This document shows, piece by piece, positions 37,107 through 47,948 of a DNA stretch of 64,000 bases. A program made the translations under genes and the position numbers. The notes under the pieces were generated by a model that saw only the letters and a program-made list of their open reading frames with translations, was not told the origin of the DNA and made no database searches. Origin of the DNA: Aureimonas altamirensis (lineage in GTDB: Bacteria > Pseudomonadota > Alphaproteobacteria > Rhizobiales > Rhizobiaceae); NCBI RefSeq assembly GCF_001463885.1, contig NZ_BBWQ01000020.1, positions 1-64,000 on the forward strand, read 5' to 3'. How positions within the stretch are numbered: the stretch's first letter is position 1; each line of letters opens with the position of its first letter.

Positions 37107-40100
37107 ATGTCGATTCTTGCCGCACTGAACCACGTCACGCATTACCGCTATGACCGCCCGGTCCGGCTTGCTCCGCAAACGATACGGCTTCGTCCGGCCC
37201 CGCATTCGCGCACAAGGGTTCCGTCCTACGCGCTGAAGATCACCCCGGCCAACCACTTCATCAACTGGCAGCAGGACCCGTTCGGCAACTACCTCGCCCG
37301 GATCGTCTTCCCGGAGACGACGACCGAGTTCCGCATCGAGGTGGACCTCGTTGCCGACATGTCGGTCTATAACCCCTTCGACTTCTTCATCGAGGACAGC
37401 GCGGAGAAGGCCCCGTTCACCTACTCCGAAGACCTGCACGAGGAACTGAAGCCCTATCTGGCCCACGATCCCGCCGGGCCGCTTCTGCAGACGTTCTTGT
37501 CCGAAATCGACACGACGCCGATCACCACCATCGATTTCCTCGTGGCGATGAACCGCAAGGTCGAACAGACGGTCGACTATGTGATCCGCATGGAGCCCGG
37601 CGTCCAGACACCGGAAGAGACGCTGGCCCGCCGGTCCGGCTCCTGCCGCGACTCCGCCTGGCTGCTGGTGCAGACCTTCCGGCACCTCGGCCTCGCCGCC
37701 CGCTTCGTCTCCGGCTATCTAATTCAGTTGAAGCCAGACACCGTCGCCCTCGACGGGCCGGCCGGAACCGACCATGATTTCACCGACCTGCATGCCTGGA
37801 CGGAGGTGTATGTTCCGGGCGCCGGCTGGATCGGCCTCGACCCGACATCGGGCCTCCTGACAGGCGAAAGCCACATCCCGCTGGCCGCGACGCCGCACTT
37901 CCGGTCGGCCGCGCCGATCTCTGGCGCCGTCGACTATGCCGAAGTCGAGTTCCATTTCGACATGACGGTACGGCGCATCGCCGAACGGCCCCGCGTCTCG
38001 TACCCGTTCCCCGACGAAAGCTGGCAGTCGCTGGATGCGCTGGGCGAGGCCATCGACGCCGATCTTGCCGCAGCCGACGTGCGCCTGACCATGGGCGGCG
38101 AGCCCACTTTCGTTTCCATCGACGATTTCGAGGCGCCGGAATGGAACGCCGAGGCGACCGGGCCGGCCAAGCAGGGCCTTGCGGACGATCTTATCCGCCG
38201 CCTTCGCACACGCTTTGCCGATGGCGGCTTTCTGCATTTTGGCCAGGGCAAATGGTATCCCGGCGAAACCCTGCCGCGCTGGACCTACTCGCTCTACTGG
38301 CGCAAGGACGGCAAGCCGATCTGGAAGAACCCCGCCTTGATCGCCGAGGACGCGCACAGCGATACGGCGACCATCGAAGCGGCCGAAACCCTGTTGCGGA
38401 CCGTCGCCCAGACGCTGGGCGTCGACCCTGCCAATGCGGAGCCGGCCTTCGAGGATCCGTCTTACTGGCTGGTGCGCGAAGCGCGGCTGCCGGACAATGT
38501 CGATCCGACGGATTCCAAGCTGGACGACCCCGAGGAGCGCGCCCGGCTGGCGCGCGTCTTCGACAGGGGGCTGCACAAGCCGTCCGGCATGGTGCTGCCG
38601 GTGCAGTCATGGCAGGCCGCCGACCAGGCCGGCGGCCGGCGCTGGATTTCCGAAAAGTGGCGCACCCGGCGCGGCAAGCTGTTCCTGGTGCCGGGGGACA
38701 GTTCGGTCGGCTATCGCCTGCCCCTGACCGCATTGTCGCATATTCCGCAGTCCTCGTACCCCTACGTCAACCCGGCCGACCCGATGCAGCCTTTCCCGGC
38801 CCTGCCCGAGCCGGCCAATTTCGGCCGGCCCCAGCCGCGTATCGAGGCTGCGGCGCCGCAGCGGGCCCTTGCCCCGGCCGCGATCGACGAGATCGCCGGC
38901 TCTGTCCGCACGGCGCTGTCCATCGAGCCGAAGGACGGCAAGCTCTGTGTCTTCATGCCGCCGGTGGCCACGGTGGATGAATATCTGGATCTGCTCGCGG
39001 CCATCGAGGATGCCGCCGAAGCGGTGTCCATGCCGATCCGGATTGAGGGCTATCCGCCGCCCTTCGATCCGCGCATCAACGTCATCCGCGTCGCGCCCGA
39101 TCCCGGCGTCATCGAAGTCAACGTCCATCCGGCCGCAAGCTGGCGCGAGGCGGTGTCGATCACGACGGGCGTCTACGAAGACGCGCGCCAGTCGCGCCTC
39201 GGCACGGAAAAGTTCATGGTGGACGGGCGGCATGTCGGCACCGGCGGCGGCAACCACGTGGTTGTCGGCGGGGCGACGCCGCTCGACAGTCCCTTCCTGC
39301 GCCGGCCCGATCTGTTGAAATCGCTGGTGCTGTACTGGCAACGGCATCCGGCGCTGTCCTACCTGTTCTCGGGCATGTTCATCGGCCCCACCAGCCAGGC
39401 TCCGCGCATCGACGACGCGCGTCACGACAGCCTTTACGAGCTGGAGATCGCCATGGCCAACGTGCCGGCGCCGGGTGCCGGCACCGCGCCGCCGCCCTGG
39501 CTCGTGGACCGTCTGTTCCGCAACCTCTTGACCGATGTGACCGGCAATACGCACCGCTCCGAAATCTGCATCGACAAACTGTTTTCGCCCGATGGCCCCA
39601 CCGGCCGCCTCGGCCTGGTGGAGTTTCGCGGCTTCGAGATGCCGCCGGACCCGAAGATGTCGCTGGCCCAGCAATTGCTGGTGCGGGCGCTGATCGCCTG
39701 GTTCTGGAAGGAGCCGCAGGACGGGCCATGCACGCGCTGGGGCACAAGCCTGCACGACCGGTTCATGCTGCCCGCCTTCGTCTGGCGCGACCTCCTGTCC
39801 GTCCTCGGCGATCTGGAGCGCGCGGGCTATCCGGTCCGTCCCGAATGGTTCGAGGCGCAGCACGAATTCCGCTTTCCGTTCTGCGGCCGCATCGAGCGTC
39901 AGGGCCTGTCGCTGGAGTTGCGACAGGCGCTCGAGCCGTGGCACGTCATGGGCGAAACGGGCGCCATCGGCGGCACCGTCCGCTTCGTGGACTCTTCGGT
40001 GGAGCGGCTGCAGGTGAAGCTTTCCGGCTTCGACCCGGCGCGCCATGCGGTAACGTGCAACGGGCGTTTCGTGCCGCTGACGGCAACGGGCACAAGCGGC

Positions 40101-40427
40101 GAGGCCGTGGCAGGCGTGCGCTACAAGGCGTGGCAACCGGCCAGCGGCCTGCATCCCACCCTTCCGGTCAATGCGCCGCTGACCTTCGACATCTACGATC
40201 GATGGTCGGGCCGCTCGCTGGGCGGCTGCGTCTATCACGTCGCCCATCCCGGCGGCCGCAACTACGAAACCTTCCCCGTCAACGCCTATGAAGCGGAGGC
40301 GCGAAGGCTCGCCCGGTTCGAGGATATCGGCCATACGCCGGGGCGTTTCCAGCCCGCGCGGGAACTGCCCGATCCGTCCTTCCCCCTGACGCTCGACCTG
40401 AGGCGTCCGAGCCACCTTGCTTTCTGA
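37107..40427 (+). CDS. Transglutaminase-like protease domain fused to DUF2126
   Basis: A 1106-residue cytoplasmic protein. Residues about 1-110 are a transglutaminase N-terminal domain ([20 protein letters not shown] is typical). The transglutaminase/cysteine protease core follows with the full triad C180 (SGSCRDSAW), H229 (LHAWTEVY) and D245 (GLDPTSG), so the enzyme should be active. From about residue 325 it is DUF2126, opening with [21 protein letters not shown] and containing GQGKWYPGE and FRGFEMPP. This fusion is the signature large protein of a predicted peptide-ligation system with ATP-grasp/alpha-E partners. Start at ATG 37107; the frame is open upstream but lies in the promoter region. 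The downstream gene overlaps by 11 bases. Confidence 0.9.
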   Translation: MSILAALNHVTHYRYDRPVRLAPQTIRLRPAPHSRTRVPSYALKITPANHFINWQQDPFGNYLARIVFPETTTEFRIEVDLVADMSVYNPFDFFIEDSAEKAPFTYSEDLHEELKPYLAHDPAGPLLQTFLSEIDTTPITTIDFLVAMNRKVEQTVDYVIRMEPGVQTPEETLARRSGSCRDSAWLLVQTFRHLGLAARFVSGYLIQLKPDTVALDGPAGTDHDFTDLHAWTEVYVPGAGWIGLDPTSGLLTGESHIPLAATPHFRSAAPISGAVDYAEVEFHFDMTVRRIAERPRVSYPFPDESWQSLDALGEAIDADLAAADVRLTMGGEPTFVSIDDFEAPEWNAEATGPAKQGLADDLIRRLRTRFADGGFLHFGQGKWYPGETLPRWTYSLYWRKDGKPIWKNPALIAEDAHSDTATIEAAETLLRTVAQTLGVDPANAEPAFEDPSYWLVREARLPDNVDPTDSKLDDPEERARLARVFDRGLHKPSGMVLPVQSWQAADQAGGRRWISEKWRTRRGKLFLVPGDSSVGYRLPLTALSHIPQSSYPYVNPADPMQPFPALPEPANFGRPQPRIEAAAPQRALAPAAIDEIAGSVRTALSIEPKDGKLCVFMPPVATVDEYLDLLAAIEDAAEAVSMPIRIEGYPPPFDPRINVIRVAPDPGVIEVNVHPAASWREAVSITTGVYEDARQSRLGTEKFMVDGRHVGTGGGNHVVVGGATPLDSPFLRRPDLLKSLVLYWQRHPALSYLFSGMFIGPTSQAPRIDDARHDSLYELEIAMANVPAPGAGTAPPPWLVDRLFRNLLTDVTGNTHRSEICIDKLFSPDGPTGRLGLVEFRGFEMPPDPKMSLAQQLLVRALIAWFWKEPQDGPCTRWGTSLHDRFMLPAFVWRDLLSVLGDLERAGYPVRPEWFEAQHEFRFPFCGRIERQGLSLELRQALEPWHVMGETGAIGGTVRFVDSSVERLQVKLSGFDPARHAVTCNGRFVPLTATGTSGEAVAGVRYKAWQPASGLHPTLPVNAPLTFDIYDRWSGRSLGGCVYHVAHPGGRNYETFPVNAYEAEARRLARFEDIGHTPGRFQPARELPDPSFPLTLDLRRPSHLAF

Positions 40428-42645
40428 CGCCCGCCCCCCGCGGCACGGCGCGCCGCAACCCTATCGGCCGGCCGGCATCGACGAGATGGTCGATGCGGGT
40501 GGCGTCGTGCGTCCGCACTACCGGAGCCTCGTCGACGCGCTTGCGACGATGCCCGTAGCAGAGCAGGTGCGGCGTCAGGGCCAGGCCGAGCAATATCTGC
40601 GCGAGGCCGGCGTCTACTATCGCGATACGGCGGAAGGCGCGGGTGCGACGGCGGCCGAGCATGCCTGGCCGCTGGCCTTCCTGCCGCTGGTCATCGACGC
40701 CGCCGAGTGGCGCGGGCTGGAGGCGGCGTTGATCCAGCGGGTCCGCTTTCTGGAAAGCCTTTTGACCGACGTCTACGGCGACCGCGCTCTGGTAACCGAA
40801 GGCCTCCTGCCCGGGACGGTGCTTGCCGGCAACCGCGAGTTCCTGCACCCGCTTGCCAACCAGGCGCATAACGGCCTGCCGCTGCTCGGCTTCGTCGCCA
40901 TGGACCTGATGCGCGGCGCCGACGGCGTCTGGCGCCTTCTCGGCGACCGGACCCAGGCACCGTCGGGCGCGGGTTTCGCCCTCGAAAACCGCGTGGCCAC
41001 CGCAAGAGCCTTCCCCGAGCTCGTCCGGGATGGGCGGGTGCGCCGGCTGGCCGGCTTCTTCAAGGGCTTCAGGGATGCGCTGAATGCGCGCAATGCGGCC
41101 CTCGGCGGCGAATCGATCGGCATTCTCAGCCCCGGCCTGATGAGCGAAACGTCGTACGAACACGCCTATCTGGCCCGCTATCTCGGCTTTCAGCTCGTCG
41201 AAGGCGGCGACCTGACCGTGCGGCAGGACCGTGTCTTCGTGCGCAGCGTCGAGGGCGACCGGCCCGTCGCCGTCCTCTGGCGAAGGCTGGACGCGGATTT
41301 CGCCGATCCTGTCGAGTTGAACGGCGACAGCCGCATCGGCGCGGCCGGATTGTCGCGTAGCGTCCGCGCCGGCAACCTTCTGATGGTCAACGCGCTGGGC
41401 TCCGGCTTTCTCGAAGATCCATCCCTTGCGCCGTACATGGACACGCTCGCGGAAAGGCTGATCGGCGAAAGGCTGCTCATGCGGCCGGCCCAGCAGACGT
41501 CCGTGCCCTCCACCGCGCCGGTCCTGTCTTCGGGTTCGCTGTCGCCGCGGCCCGTGACGCTGCGGGTATTCCTGGCGCGCGGTCGCGACGGATGGCATGC
41601 CATGCCGGGCGGCTTTGCCCGCGTGGCGGAAGTCGCGCTGCCCGGCGCAGCCATCCGCGCCGGGGGCCGCTCGGTGGATGTGTGGGTGATGTCGGACGAG
41701 CCCCAATCGGATCTCACCTTGCTGTCGCGCGACGCGGTCTTTTCCCGGCGGCTTCCCGGGGCGCTGCCGGCGCGCGCGGCAGACAATCTGTTCTGGCTGG
41801 GGCGGCAGGTCGAGCGGCTGGAGCAGGCCAGCCGCATCATGCGCACGCATCAGGGGCGGCTGGCGGATGCGGCGCCGCTTGCCGAAGTGGACAAGGCGTT
41901 ACGCGGCGCCCTGATGCGTTTCGGGCTGGATGCGGACAGCCCATTGCCCGGCCTTGCCGCGCTGGCCGGCATGGCCTGCGACATCGCGGCCCGCATCCGC
42001 GACCGGTTTTCACCGGATGGCTGGCGCGTCCTTTCGGAAATCCCGCCGCTTCTGGCGCAGGCCCGGCCCGCAACGCATGCCGAGGCCGCCGCCGTCGCCA
42101 ACGGCATTCTTGGCCGGCTGTCGGGTTTCACCGGCCTTGTCGAAGAAAACATGTACCGGCTGAACGGCTGGCGCTTCCTGCAATGCGGCCGCAGGATCGA
42201 AAGGGGCATCGCATTCTGCGAATCGCTGGCCGACCTGGTCCGCCCCGATCTGGGCGACGAGGCTTTGGACGCCATCCTTGAGCTGGCCGACAGCCGCCTC
42301 ACCTATCGCCGCCGCTACTCGGTGGAGCTCTGGCGGCATGCGGTGCTGGACCTTTCCGTGCTCGATCCGCTCAACCCGCGTTCGGTAACCTTCCTTGCCG
42401 AAGAACTGGATGCCATCATCCACGCATTGCCGGGTTTCCAGGCCGGCGAGCCGCTGACGCAGCCCGGCCGGCGCATCGCCCGGCTGGCCGTCCGCCTGCG
42501 CACGGCGGACCCGCGCGAGGTCGACGCCGCCTTCCTGAAGCGCGTTGCGCAGGACATGCGCGATATTTCCGAACTTCTGTCCGAGCGGTATTTCGCGCCG
42601 GTGGCAGCGCATCCGTCGGCCTATGGCGGAAGCACGGTAGAATAG
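40417..42645 (+). CDS. Circularly permuted ATP-grasp domain fused to alpha-E domain
   Basis: A 742-residue fusion starting at a TTG inside the end of the preceding gene. Residues about 20-425 match the circularly permuted ATP-grasp family ([28 protein letters not shown], cited by its start; [66 protein letters not shown]). Residues about 440-735 are the alpha-helical alpha-E domain ([19 protein letters not shown]). In many genomes the two are separate adjacent genes. ATP-grasp domains form amide bonds from a carboxylate and an amine with ATP. Comparative genomics predicts a peptide or small-molecule ligase, but no product is established. Confidence 0.88.
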   Translation: MLSDARPPRHGAPQPYRPAGIDEMVDAGGVVRPHYRSLVDALATMPVAEQVRRQGQAEQYLREAGVYYRDTAEGAGATAAEHAWPLAFLPLVIDAAEWRGLEAALIQRVRFLESLLTDVYGDRALVTEGLLPGTVLAGNREFLHPLANQAHNGLPLLGFVAMDLMRGADGVWRLLGDRTQAPSGAGFALENRVATARAFPELVRDGRVRRLAGFFKGFRDALNARNAALGGESIGILSPGLMSETSYEHAYLARYLGFQLVEGGDLTVRQDRVFVRSVEGDRPVAVLWRRLDADFADPVELNGDSRIGAAGLSRSVRAGNLLMVNALGSGFLEDPSLAPYMDTLAERLIGERLLMRPAQQTSVPSTAPVLSSGSLSPRPVTLRVFLARGRDGWHAMPGGFARVAEVALPGAAIRAGGRSVDVWVMSDEPQSDLTLLSRDAVFSRRLPGALPARAADNLFWLGRQVERLEQASRIMRTHQGRLADAAPLAEVDKALRGALMRFGLDADSPLPGLAALAGMACDIAARIRDRFSPDGWRVLSEIPPLLAQARPATHAEAAAVANGILGRLSGFTGLVEENMYRLNGWRFLQCGRRIERGIAFCESLADLVRPDLGDEALDAILELADSRLTYRRRYSVELWRHAVLDLSVLDPLNPRSVTFLAEELDAIIHALPGFQAGEPLTQPGRRIARLAVRLRTADPREVDAAFLKRVAQDMRDISELLSERYFAPVAAHPSAYGGSTVE

Positions 42646-42649
42646 GCCC

Positions 42650-43561
42650 ATGCGTTACGATATCCGCCTTCGCATCGGCTACGACTATGCCTTTCCCGTC
42701 CGCAGTGCCCATCATCTGCTGCGGGTTGCGCCGCGCATCGACCGCGGGCAGACGATCCATGCGCTGTCGCTCGATCTTGCCCCGAAGCCGGACGAGACAC
42801 TTCAGGAGAGCTGCTTTTTCGGCAACCGGACGCACCACCTTCTGCTGAGCCGGCCGCACACTGCGCTGTCGGTCGAGATGCGCGCCCGGGTCGAGGTCCG
42901 GCGCATGGAGCCCGACCTTTCGCAAGGGCCGGACATCGCAACCCTTGCCGACCTGGCGCGGCGGACCCGCGCCGAAAGCGGCCAGAGCCCGATTTACCAT
43001 CTGGCAGCCAGCCGCATCGTGGCTCCCCTGCCGGAAGCGGGCGTCTTCGTGTCCGAAAGCCTGAGCGGCCGGTCGCCCGGCCTCGGCGTTCTTGCCGTCG
43101 CGCAGCGCATTGCCGGCGAGTTCACCTACGAGCCGGGCTTTTCGTCGCTGGCCACGACGCCGGCGCAGACCCTGTCCAGCCGCCGCGGCGTCTGTCAGGA
43201 TTTCGCGCATCTGATGATCGCGGGCCTGCGGCAGGCCGGCATTCCGGCGGCCTATGTTTCGGGCTTCCTGCGGACGGACCCGCCGCCCGGCCAGCCGCGC
43301 ATCGAAGGCGCCGATGCCATGCATGCCTGGATCGAGGCGTGGCTCGGCCCCGACCTCGGCTGGGTCGGCTTCGACCCGACCAATGGCTGCCTTGCCGGCG
43401 AAGGTCATGTGGCCGTGGCCTTCGGCCGCGACTACGCAGATGTTGCGCCGGTTGCTGGTGTCGTCACCACCACCGGCGCGCAGGCCACCGATCATGCGGT
43501 CGACGTGGTGCCCGAAAACGAGCCGCCGGCCTCGTGGCAGGCTTTGCTCGCCGCGTCGTGA
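42650..43561 (+). CDS. Transglutaminase-like cysteine peptidase
   Basis: A 303-residue protein with a transglutaminase N-terminal region (MRYDIRLRIGYDYAFPVRSAHHLLRV, cited by its start) and a catalytic core with C182 (RRGVCQDFAH), H225 (AMHAWIEAW) and D242 (GFDPTNG). The triad spacing is close to that of the large fusion protein upstream. It lacks a signal peptide, so it acts in the cytoplasm. It starts 4 bases after the ATP-grasp/alpha-E gene and completes the three-gene operon. It may hydrolyse or transfer the amide bonds the ligase makes. Confidence 0.88.
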   Translation: MRYDIRLRIGYDYAFPVRSAHHLLRVAPRIDRGQTIHALSLDLAPKPDETLQESCFFGNRTHHLLLSRPHTALSVEMRARVEVRRMEPDLSQGPDIATLADLARRTRAESGQSPIYHLAASRIVAPLPEAGVFVSESLSGRSPGLGVLAVAQRIAGEFTYEPGFSSLATTPAQTLSSRRGVCQDFAHLMIAGLRQAGIPAAYVSGFLRTDPPPGQPRIEGADAMHAWIEAWLGPDLGWVGFDPTNGCLAGEGHVAVAFGRDYADVAPVAGVVTTTGAQATDHAVDVVPENEPPASWQALLAAS

Positions 43562-43623
43562 CACTGGCCGCCCATCCGTAAAAAGCAGTTTCTGTTTGGC
43601 CCCGGATTGAATATATGCGGGCA

Positions 43624-45435
43624 ATGAGCACCAAGACCGCCCTCGACCGTATCCGCAACTTTTCCATCGTCGCCCATATCGACCATGGCAAGTCCACGCT
43701 GGCCGACCGCCTGATCCAGGTGACGGGCGGTCTCGACACGCGCGAGATGAAGGATCAGGTGCTCGACTCGATGGATATCGAGCGCGAGCGCGGCATCACC
43801 ATCAAGGCGCAGACGGTGCGCCTGCACTACACCGCCCGCGACGGGCAGATGTACGTCCTGAACCTCATCGATACGCCCGGCCATGTCGACTTCGCCTACG
43901 AAGTCTCGCGCTCGCTGTCGGCCTGCGAGGGGGCGCTGCTGGTGGTCGACGCGGCGCAGGGCGTGGAAGCGCAGACGCTCGCCAACGTCTATCTGGCGCT
44001 CGACGCCAACCTCGAGATCGTGCCCGTTCTCAACAAGATCGATCTGCCGGCGGCCGAGCCCGACCGCGTGAAGGAGCAGATCGAGGAAGTCATCGGTCTC
44101 GACGCCTCGGACGCGGTGATGATCTCGGCCAAGTCGGGCCTCGGCATCGAAGACGTTCTGGAAGCCATCGTCACGCGGCTGCCCTCTCCCAAGACCGGGG
44201 ACCGGTCCGCACCGCTGAAGGCCATGCTGGTCGATAGCTGGTACGACGCCTATCTCGGCGTGGTCGTGCTGGTGCGCGTCATCGACGGCGAAATGAAAAA
44301 GGGCCAGACCATCCGCATGATGGGCACGGACGCCAAGTATCCGGTGGACCGGGTCGGCGTCTTCACCCCCAAGATGGTGGCCGTCGAAGCGCTCGGCCCC
44401 GGCGAGATCGGCTTCATCACCGCATCCATCAAGGAGGTTGCCGATACGCGCGTCGGCGACACCATCACCGAGGACAAGCGCCCGACGGCCGACATGCTGC
44501 CCGGCTTCAAGCCGGCGCAACCGGTTGTCTTCTGTGGCCTGTTCCCCGTCGATGCCGCCGATTTCGACGATTTGCGCGCGGCGATGGGCAAGCTCCGGCT
44601 GAACGACGCGTCCTTCTCCTTCGAGATGGAATCCTCCGCCGCCCTCGGTTTCGGCTTCCGGTGCGGCTTCCTGGGCCTGCTGCACCTGGAAATCATCCAG
44701 GAGCGGCTGAGCCGCGAGTTCGACCTCGACCTGATCGCGACCGCCCCTTCGGTCGTGTACACGATCCGCATGTCGGACGGGTCGGAAATCCAGCTTCACA
44801 ACCCGGCCGACATGCCCGACGTGATGCGCATCGACACCATCGAGGAACCGTGGATCCGCGCCACGATCCTGACGCCGGACGATTACCTCGGCAACATCCT
44901 GCAACTCTGCCAGGAACGACGTGGCATTCAGGTGGACCTGTCCTATGTGGGCAAGCGCGCCATGGTCACCTACGAACTGCCGTTGAACGAAGTCGTCTTC
45001 GATTTCTACGACCGGTTGAAGTCCATCTCCAAGGGCTATGCCTCCTTCGACTACCAGATGGTCGACTACCGCGAGGGCGACCTCGTCAAGATGAGCATCC
45101 TCGTGAATGCGGAGCCGGTCGACGCCCTGTCGATGCTGGTCCACCGCAACCAGGCAGAGCGGCGCGGCCGCGCCATGTGCGAGAAGCTCAAGGAGCTCAT
45201 CCCGCAGCATCTGTTCAAGATTCCGATCCAGGCGGCCATCGGCGGCAAGGTCATTGCCCGCGAGACCATCTCGGCGCTCCGCAAGGACGTGACCGCCAAG
45301 TGCTACGGCGGTGACGCCACCCGCAAGCGCAAGCTGCTCGACAAGCAGAAAGAGGGCAAGAAGCGCATGCGCCAGTTCGGCAAGGTGGAGATTCCGCAGG
45401 AAGCCTTCATCGCCGCACTGAAGATGGACAGCTAA
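43624..45435 (+). CDS. lepA: Elongation factor 4 (LepA)
   Basis: A 603-residue translational GTPase. The G motifs are [20 protein letters not shown] and NKIDLP, followed by domain II, an EF-G-like domain with [17 protein letters not shown], and the LepA-specific C-terminal domain with [23 protein letters not shown] (cited by its start). The [12 protein letters not shown] start at 43624 resembles other LepA N-termini. A start three codons upstream (43615) cannot be excluded. It acts on the ribosome in initiation or back-translocation under ionic stress. Confidence 0.96.
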   Translation: MSTKTALDRIRNFSIVAHIDHGKSTLADRLIQVTGGLDTREMKDQVLDSMDIERERGITIKAQTVRLHYTARDGQMYVLNLIDTPGHVDFAYEVSRSLSACEGALLVVDAAQGVEAQTLANVYLALDANLEIVPVLNKIDLPAAEPDRVKEQIEEVIGLDASDAVMISAKSGLGIEDVLEAIVTRLPSPKTGDRSAPLKAMLVDSWYDAYLGVVVLVRVIDGEMKKGQTIRMMGTDAKYPVDRVGVFTPKMVAVEALGPGEIGFITASIKEVADTRVGDTITEDKRPTADMLPGFKPAQPVVFCGLFPVDAADFDDLRAAMGKLRLNDASFSFEMESSAALGFGFRCGFLGLLHLEIIQERLSREFDLDLIATAPSVVYTIRMSDGSEIQLHNPADMPDVMRIDTIEEPWIRATILTPDDYLGNILQLCQERRGIQVDLSYVGKRAMVTYELPLNEVVFDFYDRLKSISKGYASFDYQMVDYREGDLVKMSILVNAEPVDALSMLVHRNQAERRGRAMCEKLKELIPQHLFKIPIQAAIGGKVIARETISALRKDVTAKCYGGDATRKRKLLDKQKEGKKRMRQFGKVEIPQEAFIAALKMDS

Positions 45436-45450
45436 GCGGACGGAATCCCC

Positions 45451-46731
45451 TTGCCCCCGATATCCGACACCGTGGCGTCCGGCACCCATGCCGGACTCGA
45501 CTTCGGCACGACCAATTCCACGCTTGGCATTGCGGCGCGCGGCGGGTCTCCGCGTCTTCTGCCCGTCGAGGGCGACGCGCTGACCATTCCCTCGGCGCTG
45601 TTCTTCAGCCTCGAGGACGGCCACACCTATTTCGGCCGGAAGGCCGTATTGGAATATGTCGAGGGCGCGGAAGGCCGCTTCATGCGCGCCCTGAAAAGCA
45701 TACTCGGCACATCGCTCATGAATGAGACGACGCTTGTCGGGCGCGAGCGCAAGAGCTTCCAGGATCTTATCGGGCGTTTCCTGCGCCACATGCGGGAAAG
45801 GCTGGAATCGGCCGGCGTGCAGGCCGACAAGGTCGTGCTGGGGCGTCCGGTGCACTTCATCGACGACGACCCGGCCGCCGATGCCACGGCAGAGGCGCAA
45901 CTGGCAGCCGCGGCGCGCGCCGAAGGCTTCGCCCATGTCGAGTTCCAGTACGAGCCGGTCGCCGCCGCGCTGTACCGGGAGTCGATGCTGGATGCCGAGG
46001 AACTGGCCCTGATCGTCGATATCGGCGGCGGCACATCCGACTTTTCGGTGGTGCGCCTGTCACCGGAGCGCGCCCGCGCGCATGACCGGTCGTCCGATAT
46101 CCTCGCCTCCACCGGCGTGCATGTCGGCGGCACGGATTTCGACCGGCTGCTGAGCATACGCCATGTCATGCCGCATTTCGGGCTGGGAAGCCTGTACGCC
46201 GACGGCAAGCGCAGCCTGCCCGTCTGGTACTTCAACGACATGGCGACGTGGCATCGCATCAACCTGCTCTACACGCCGAAGGTCCTGCGGGACATGCGCG
46301 ACCTGGAGCGTGCCGCGGCGGAACCCGAGCGTCTGGACCGGTTTCGCCATCTCGTGGAACATCGCTCCGGGCATCGGCTGGCCGGCGCCGTCGAGGCCGG
46401 CAAGATCCGGCTGACGGACGCGCCGGAAACCGAAATCGTCCTCGACGAGCCCGGTCTCGACTTTTCCCTGACCGTCTCACGGGTCGCCTTCGAGGATGCC
46501 ACGCGCGATCTCGTCGGCAAAATCCAGGCCAGCCTTGCAGAGGCCCTGGCCACGGCGGGCGTTTCGGCAGAGGCCGTCGACAGTGTCGTCCTGACGGGTG
46601 GCGGCGCGGAAGTGCCGGCCGTGCGCATGGCCGCCACGGCATCCCTGCCGCATGCGCGGGTCATCCGCTCCGATGCCTTCGGCAGCGTCGGCCTCGGCCT
46701 GGCGCTGGATGCCGCGCGGCGGTTTGGATAA
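45451..46731 (+). CDS. Hsp70-family ATPase without substrate-binding domain (YegD-like)
   Basis: A 426-residue protein covering an actin/Hsp70-type nucleotide-binding domain: phosphate-1 motif GLDFGTTNST (residues 15-24), phosphate-2 motif VDIGGGTSDFSVV, and adenosine motif LTGGGAEVPAVR near residue 385. The C-terminal peptide-binding domain of DnaK is missing, as in E. coli YegD. It starts at a TTG 15 bases after lepA with GGACGGA upstream, so it is probably cotranscribed with lepA. Its client is unknown; YegD-like proteins may be specialised chaperones. Confidence 0.87.
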   Translation: MPPISDTVASGTHAGLDFGTTNSTLGIAARGGSPRLLPVEGDALTIPSALFFSLEDGHTYFGRKAVLEYVEGAEGRFMRALKSILGTSLMNETTLVGRERKSFQDLIGRFLRHMRERLESAGVQADKVVLGRPVHFIDDDPAADATAEAQLAAAARAEGFAHVEFQYEPVAAALYRESMLDAEELALIVDIGGGTSDFSVVRLSPERARAHDRSSDILASTGVHVGGTDFDRLLSIRHVMPHFGLGSLYADGKRSLPVWYFNDMATWHRINLLYTPKVLRDMRDLERAAAEPERLDRFRHLVEHRSGHRLAGAVEAGKIRLTDAPETEIVLDEPGLDFSLTVSRVAFEDATRDLVGKIQASLAEALATAGVSAEAVDSVVLTGGGAEVPAVRMAATASLPHARVIRSDAFGSVGLGLALDAARRFG

Positions 46732-46796
46732 AGCTTTCGTTCCAAACGCAAGGCGCGGCGATTCGAGGATGGCCGGGCCACCAGGGAAGGAAACCC

Positions 46797-47222
46797 ATGA
46801 CACTGACGCTCGACCACGCCCGCAAGATCATCTCCGCCAGCCTTGCCAAGGCGGCCGAAGGCAAGTTCAAGCCGCTGACCGTGGCCGTGCTGGATGCCGG
46901 CGGTGCGCTGATTGCCCTGGAGCGGCAGGACGGCACGTCGCGCATGCGCCCCGACATCGCCATCGGCAAGGCCAATGGCTGCATCGCGATGGGCCTCGGA
47001 AGCCGCGCCTTGTTCAAGCGCGCGGAAGAGCAGCCCTATTTCATCCAGGCAATGAACAGCCTTGCCGGCGGCAGCCTGGTGCCGGTGCCGGGCGGTGTCC
47101 TGATCCGCAATGACGGCGCGATCATCGGCGCGGTCGGCATCACCGGCGACACGTCCGACAATGACGAAGCTGCCGCGATCGCGGGCATCGAGGCGGCGGG
47201 TTTCACGGCTGACGTAGGCTGA
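46797..47222 (+). CDS. GlcG/HbpS family (DUF336) protein
   Basis: A 141-residue protein of the GlcG/HbpS fold family. It starts with LTLDHARKIISASLAKA, contains VAVLDAGGALIALERQDG, and ends with GAVGITGDTSDNDEAAAIAGIEAAG. The ATG at 46797 has AGGGAAGG upstream. Family members occur with glycolate oxidase genes, diol dehydratase clusters and haem-binding systems, so function is not fixed. Here it is followed 6 bases later by a P-loop kinase gene. Confidence 0.85.
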   Translation: MTLTLDHARKIISASLAKAAEGKFKPLTVAVLDAGGALIALERQDGTSRMRPDIAIGKANGCIAMGLGSRALFKRAEEQPYFIQAMNSLAGGSLVPVPGGVLIRNDGAIIGAVGITGDTSDNDEAAAIAGIEAAGFTADVG

Positions 47223-47228
47223 CCGCCG

Positions 47229-47882
47229 ATGGCGCCGGACATCACCATAGAGGACCTCGTCCAGCTTGCCCTTCGGCAGGCCGGCGATGGCCGGCGCATC
47301 GTCGTTGCACTCGCCGGCCCACCCGGGGCCGGCAAATCGACGGTCGCCGGCCGCCTTGCGCATGCGCTGAATGAGGTGAGGCCCGGCATCGCCGCCCTGT
47401 TTCCGATGGATGGCTACCATTTCGACGATGCCGTCCTGAACGCGCGCGGGCACCGCCCGCGTAAAGGCGCTCCGCATACCTTCGATCTTGGCGGCTATCG
47501 GGCCATGCTCGACAGGCTGCGCGCCGACGACGCAACCGACATCGCCGTGCCGGTCTTCGACCGCACGCTGGAGATCGCCCGGGCCGGCGCGGACATCGTG
47601 CCGGGCCCGGCCCGCATCATCGTCACCGAGGGAAACTACCTGCTTCTCGATGCCGATGGCTGGCGCGAGCTGCGCAGTCGCTTCGATATCGCGGTGTTCG
47701 TGACGGCGCCGATGGCCACCATCGAGGAGCGCCTTCGGCAGCGCTGGCTGGGCTTCGATTACGACGATGACGCCCTTCTTTTGAAGATGGAAGGCAACGA
47801 TCTTCCCAATGTCCGGCTCGTGCTGGGCTCCAGCGCGCAAGCCGATTTCACCCTCCACACCGACGGGTCCGAATTGGTCTAA
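47229..47882 (+). CDS. P-loop sugar/nucleoside kinase (uridine kinase/FrcK-like)
   Basis: A 217-residue kinase with Walker A GPPGAGKST at about residues 30-38, FPMDGYHFDDAVLNARGHRPRKGAPHTFD (cited by its start) as substrate-binding region, and VTEGNYLL as the Walker B-like strand. It resembles the rhizobial fructose-transport-associated kinase FrcK and pantothenate/uridine kinases. No sugar transporter is adjacent. It likely phosphorylates a sugar or nucleoside. The neighbours (GlcG-like protein, dehydrogenase) suggest a carbohydrate salvage role, which is inference. Confidence 0.8.
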   Translation: MAPDITIEDLVQLALRQAGDGRRIVVALAGPPGAGKSTVAGRLAHALNEVRPGIAALFPMDGYHFDDAVLNARGHRPRKGAPHTFDLGGYRAMLDRLRADDATDIAVPVFDRTLEIARAGADIVPGPARIIVTEGNYLLLDADGWRELRSRFDIAVFVTAPMATIEERLRQRWLGFDYDDDALLLKMEGNDLPNVRLVLGSSAQADFTLHTDGSELV

Positions 47883-47948
47883 CCACTTGCCCTGAAGCCG
47901 CGCTTCGCCCTATTGAACCTGCGATTGGATCAATGGGCAGGAGACACA

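Noticed and set aside
43492-45936. 814-codon minus-strand frame across lepA
   Set aside because: lepA on the plus strand is unmistakable; the antisense frame is His/Asp/Val-rich without motifs.
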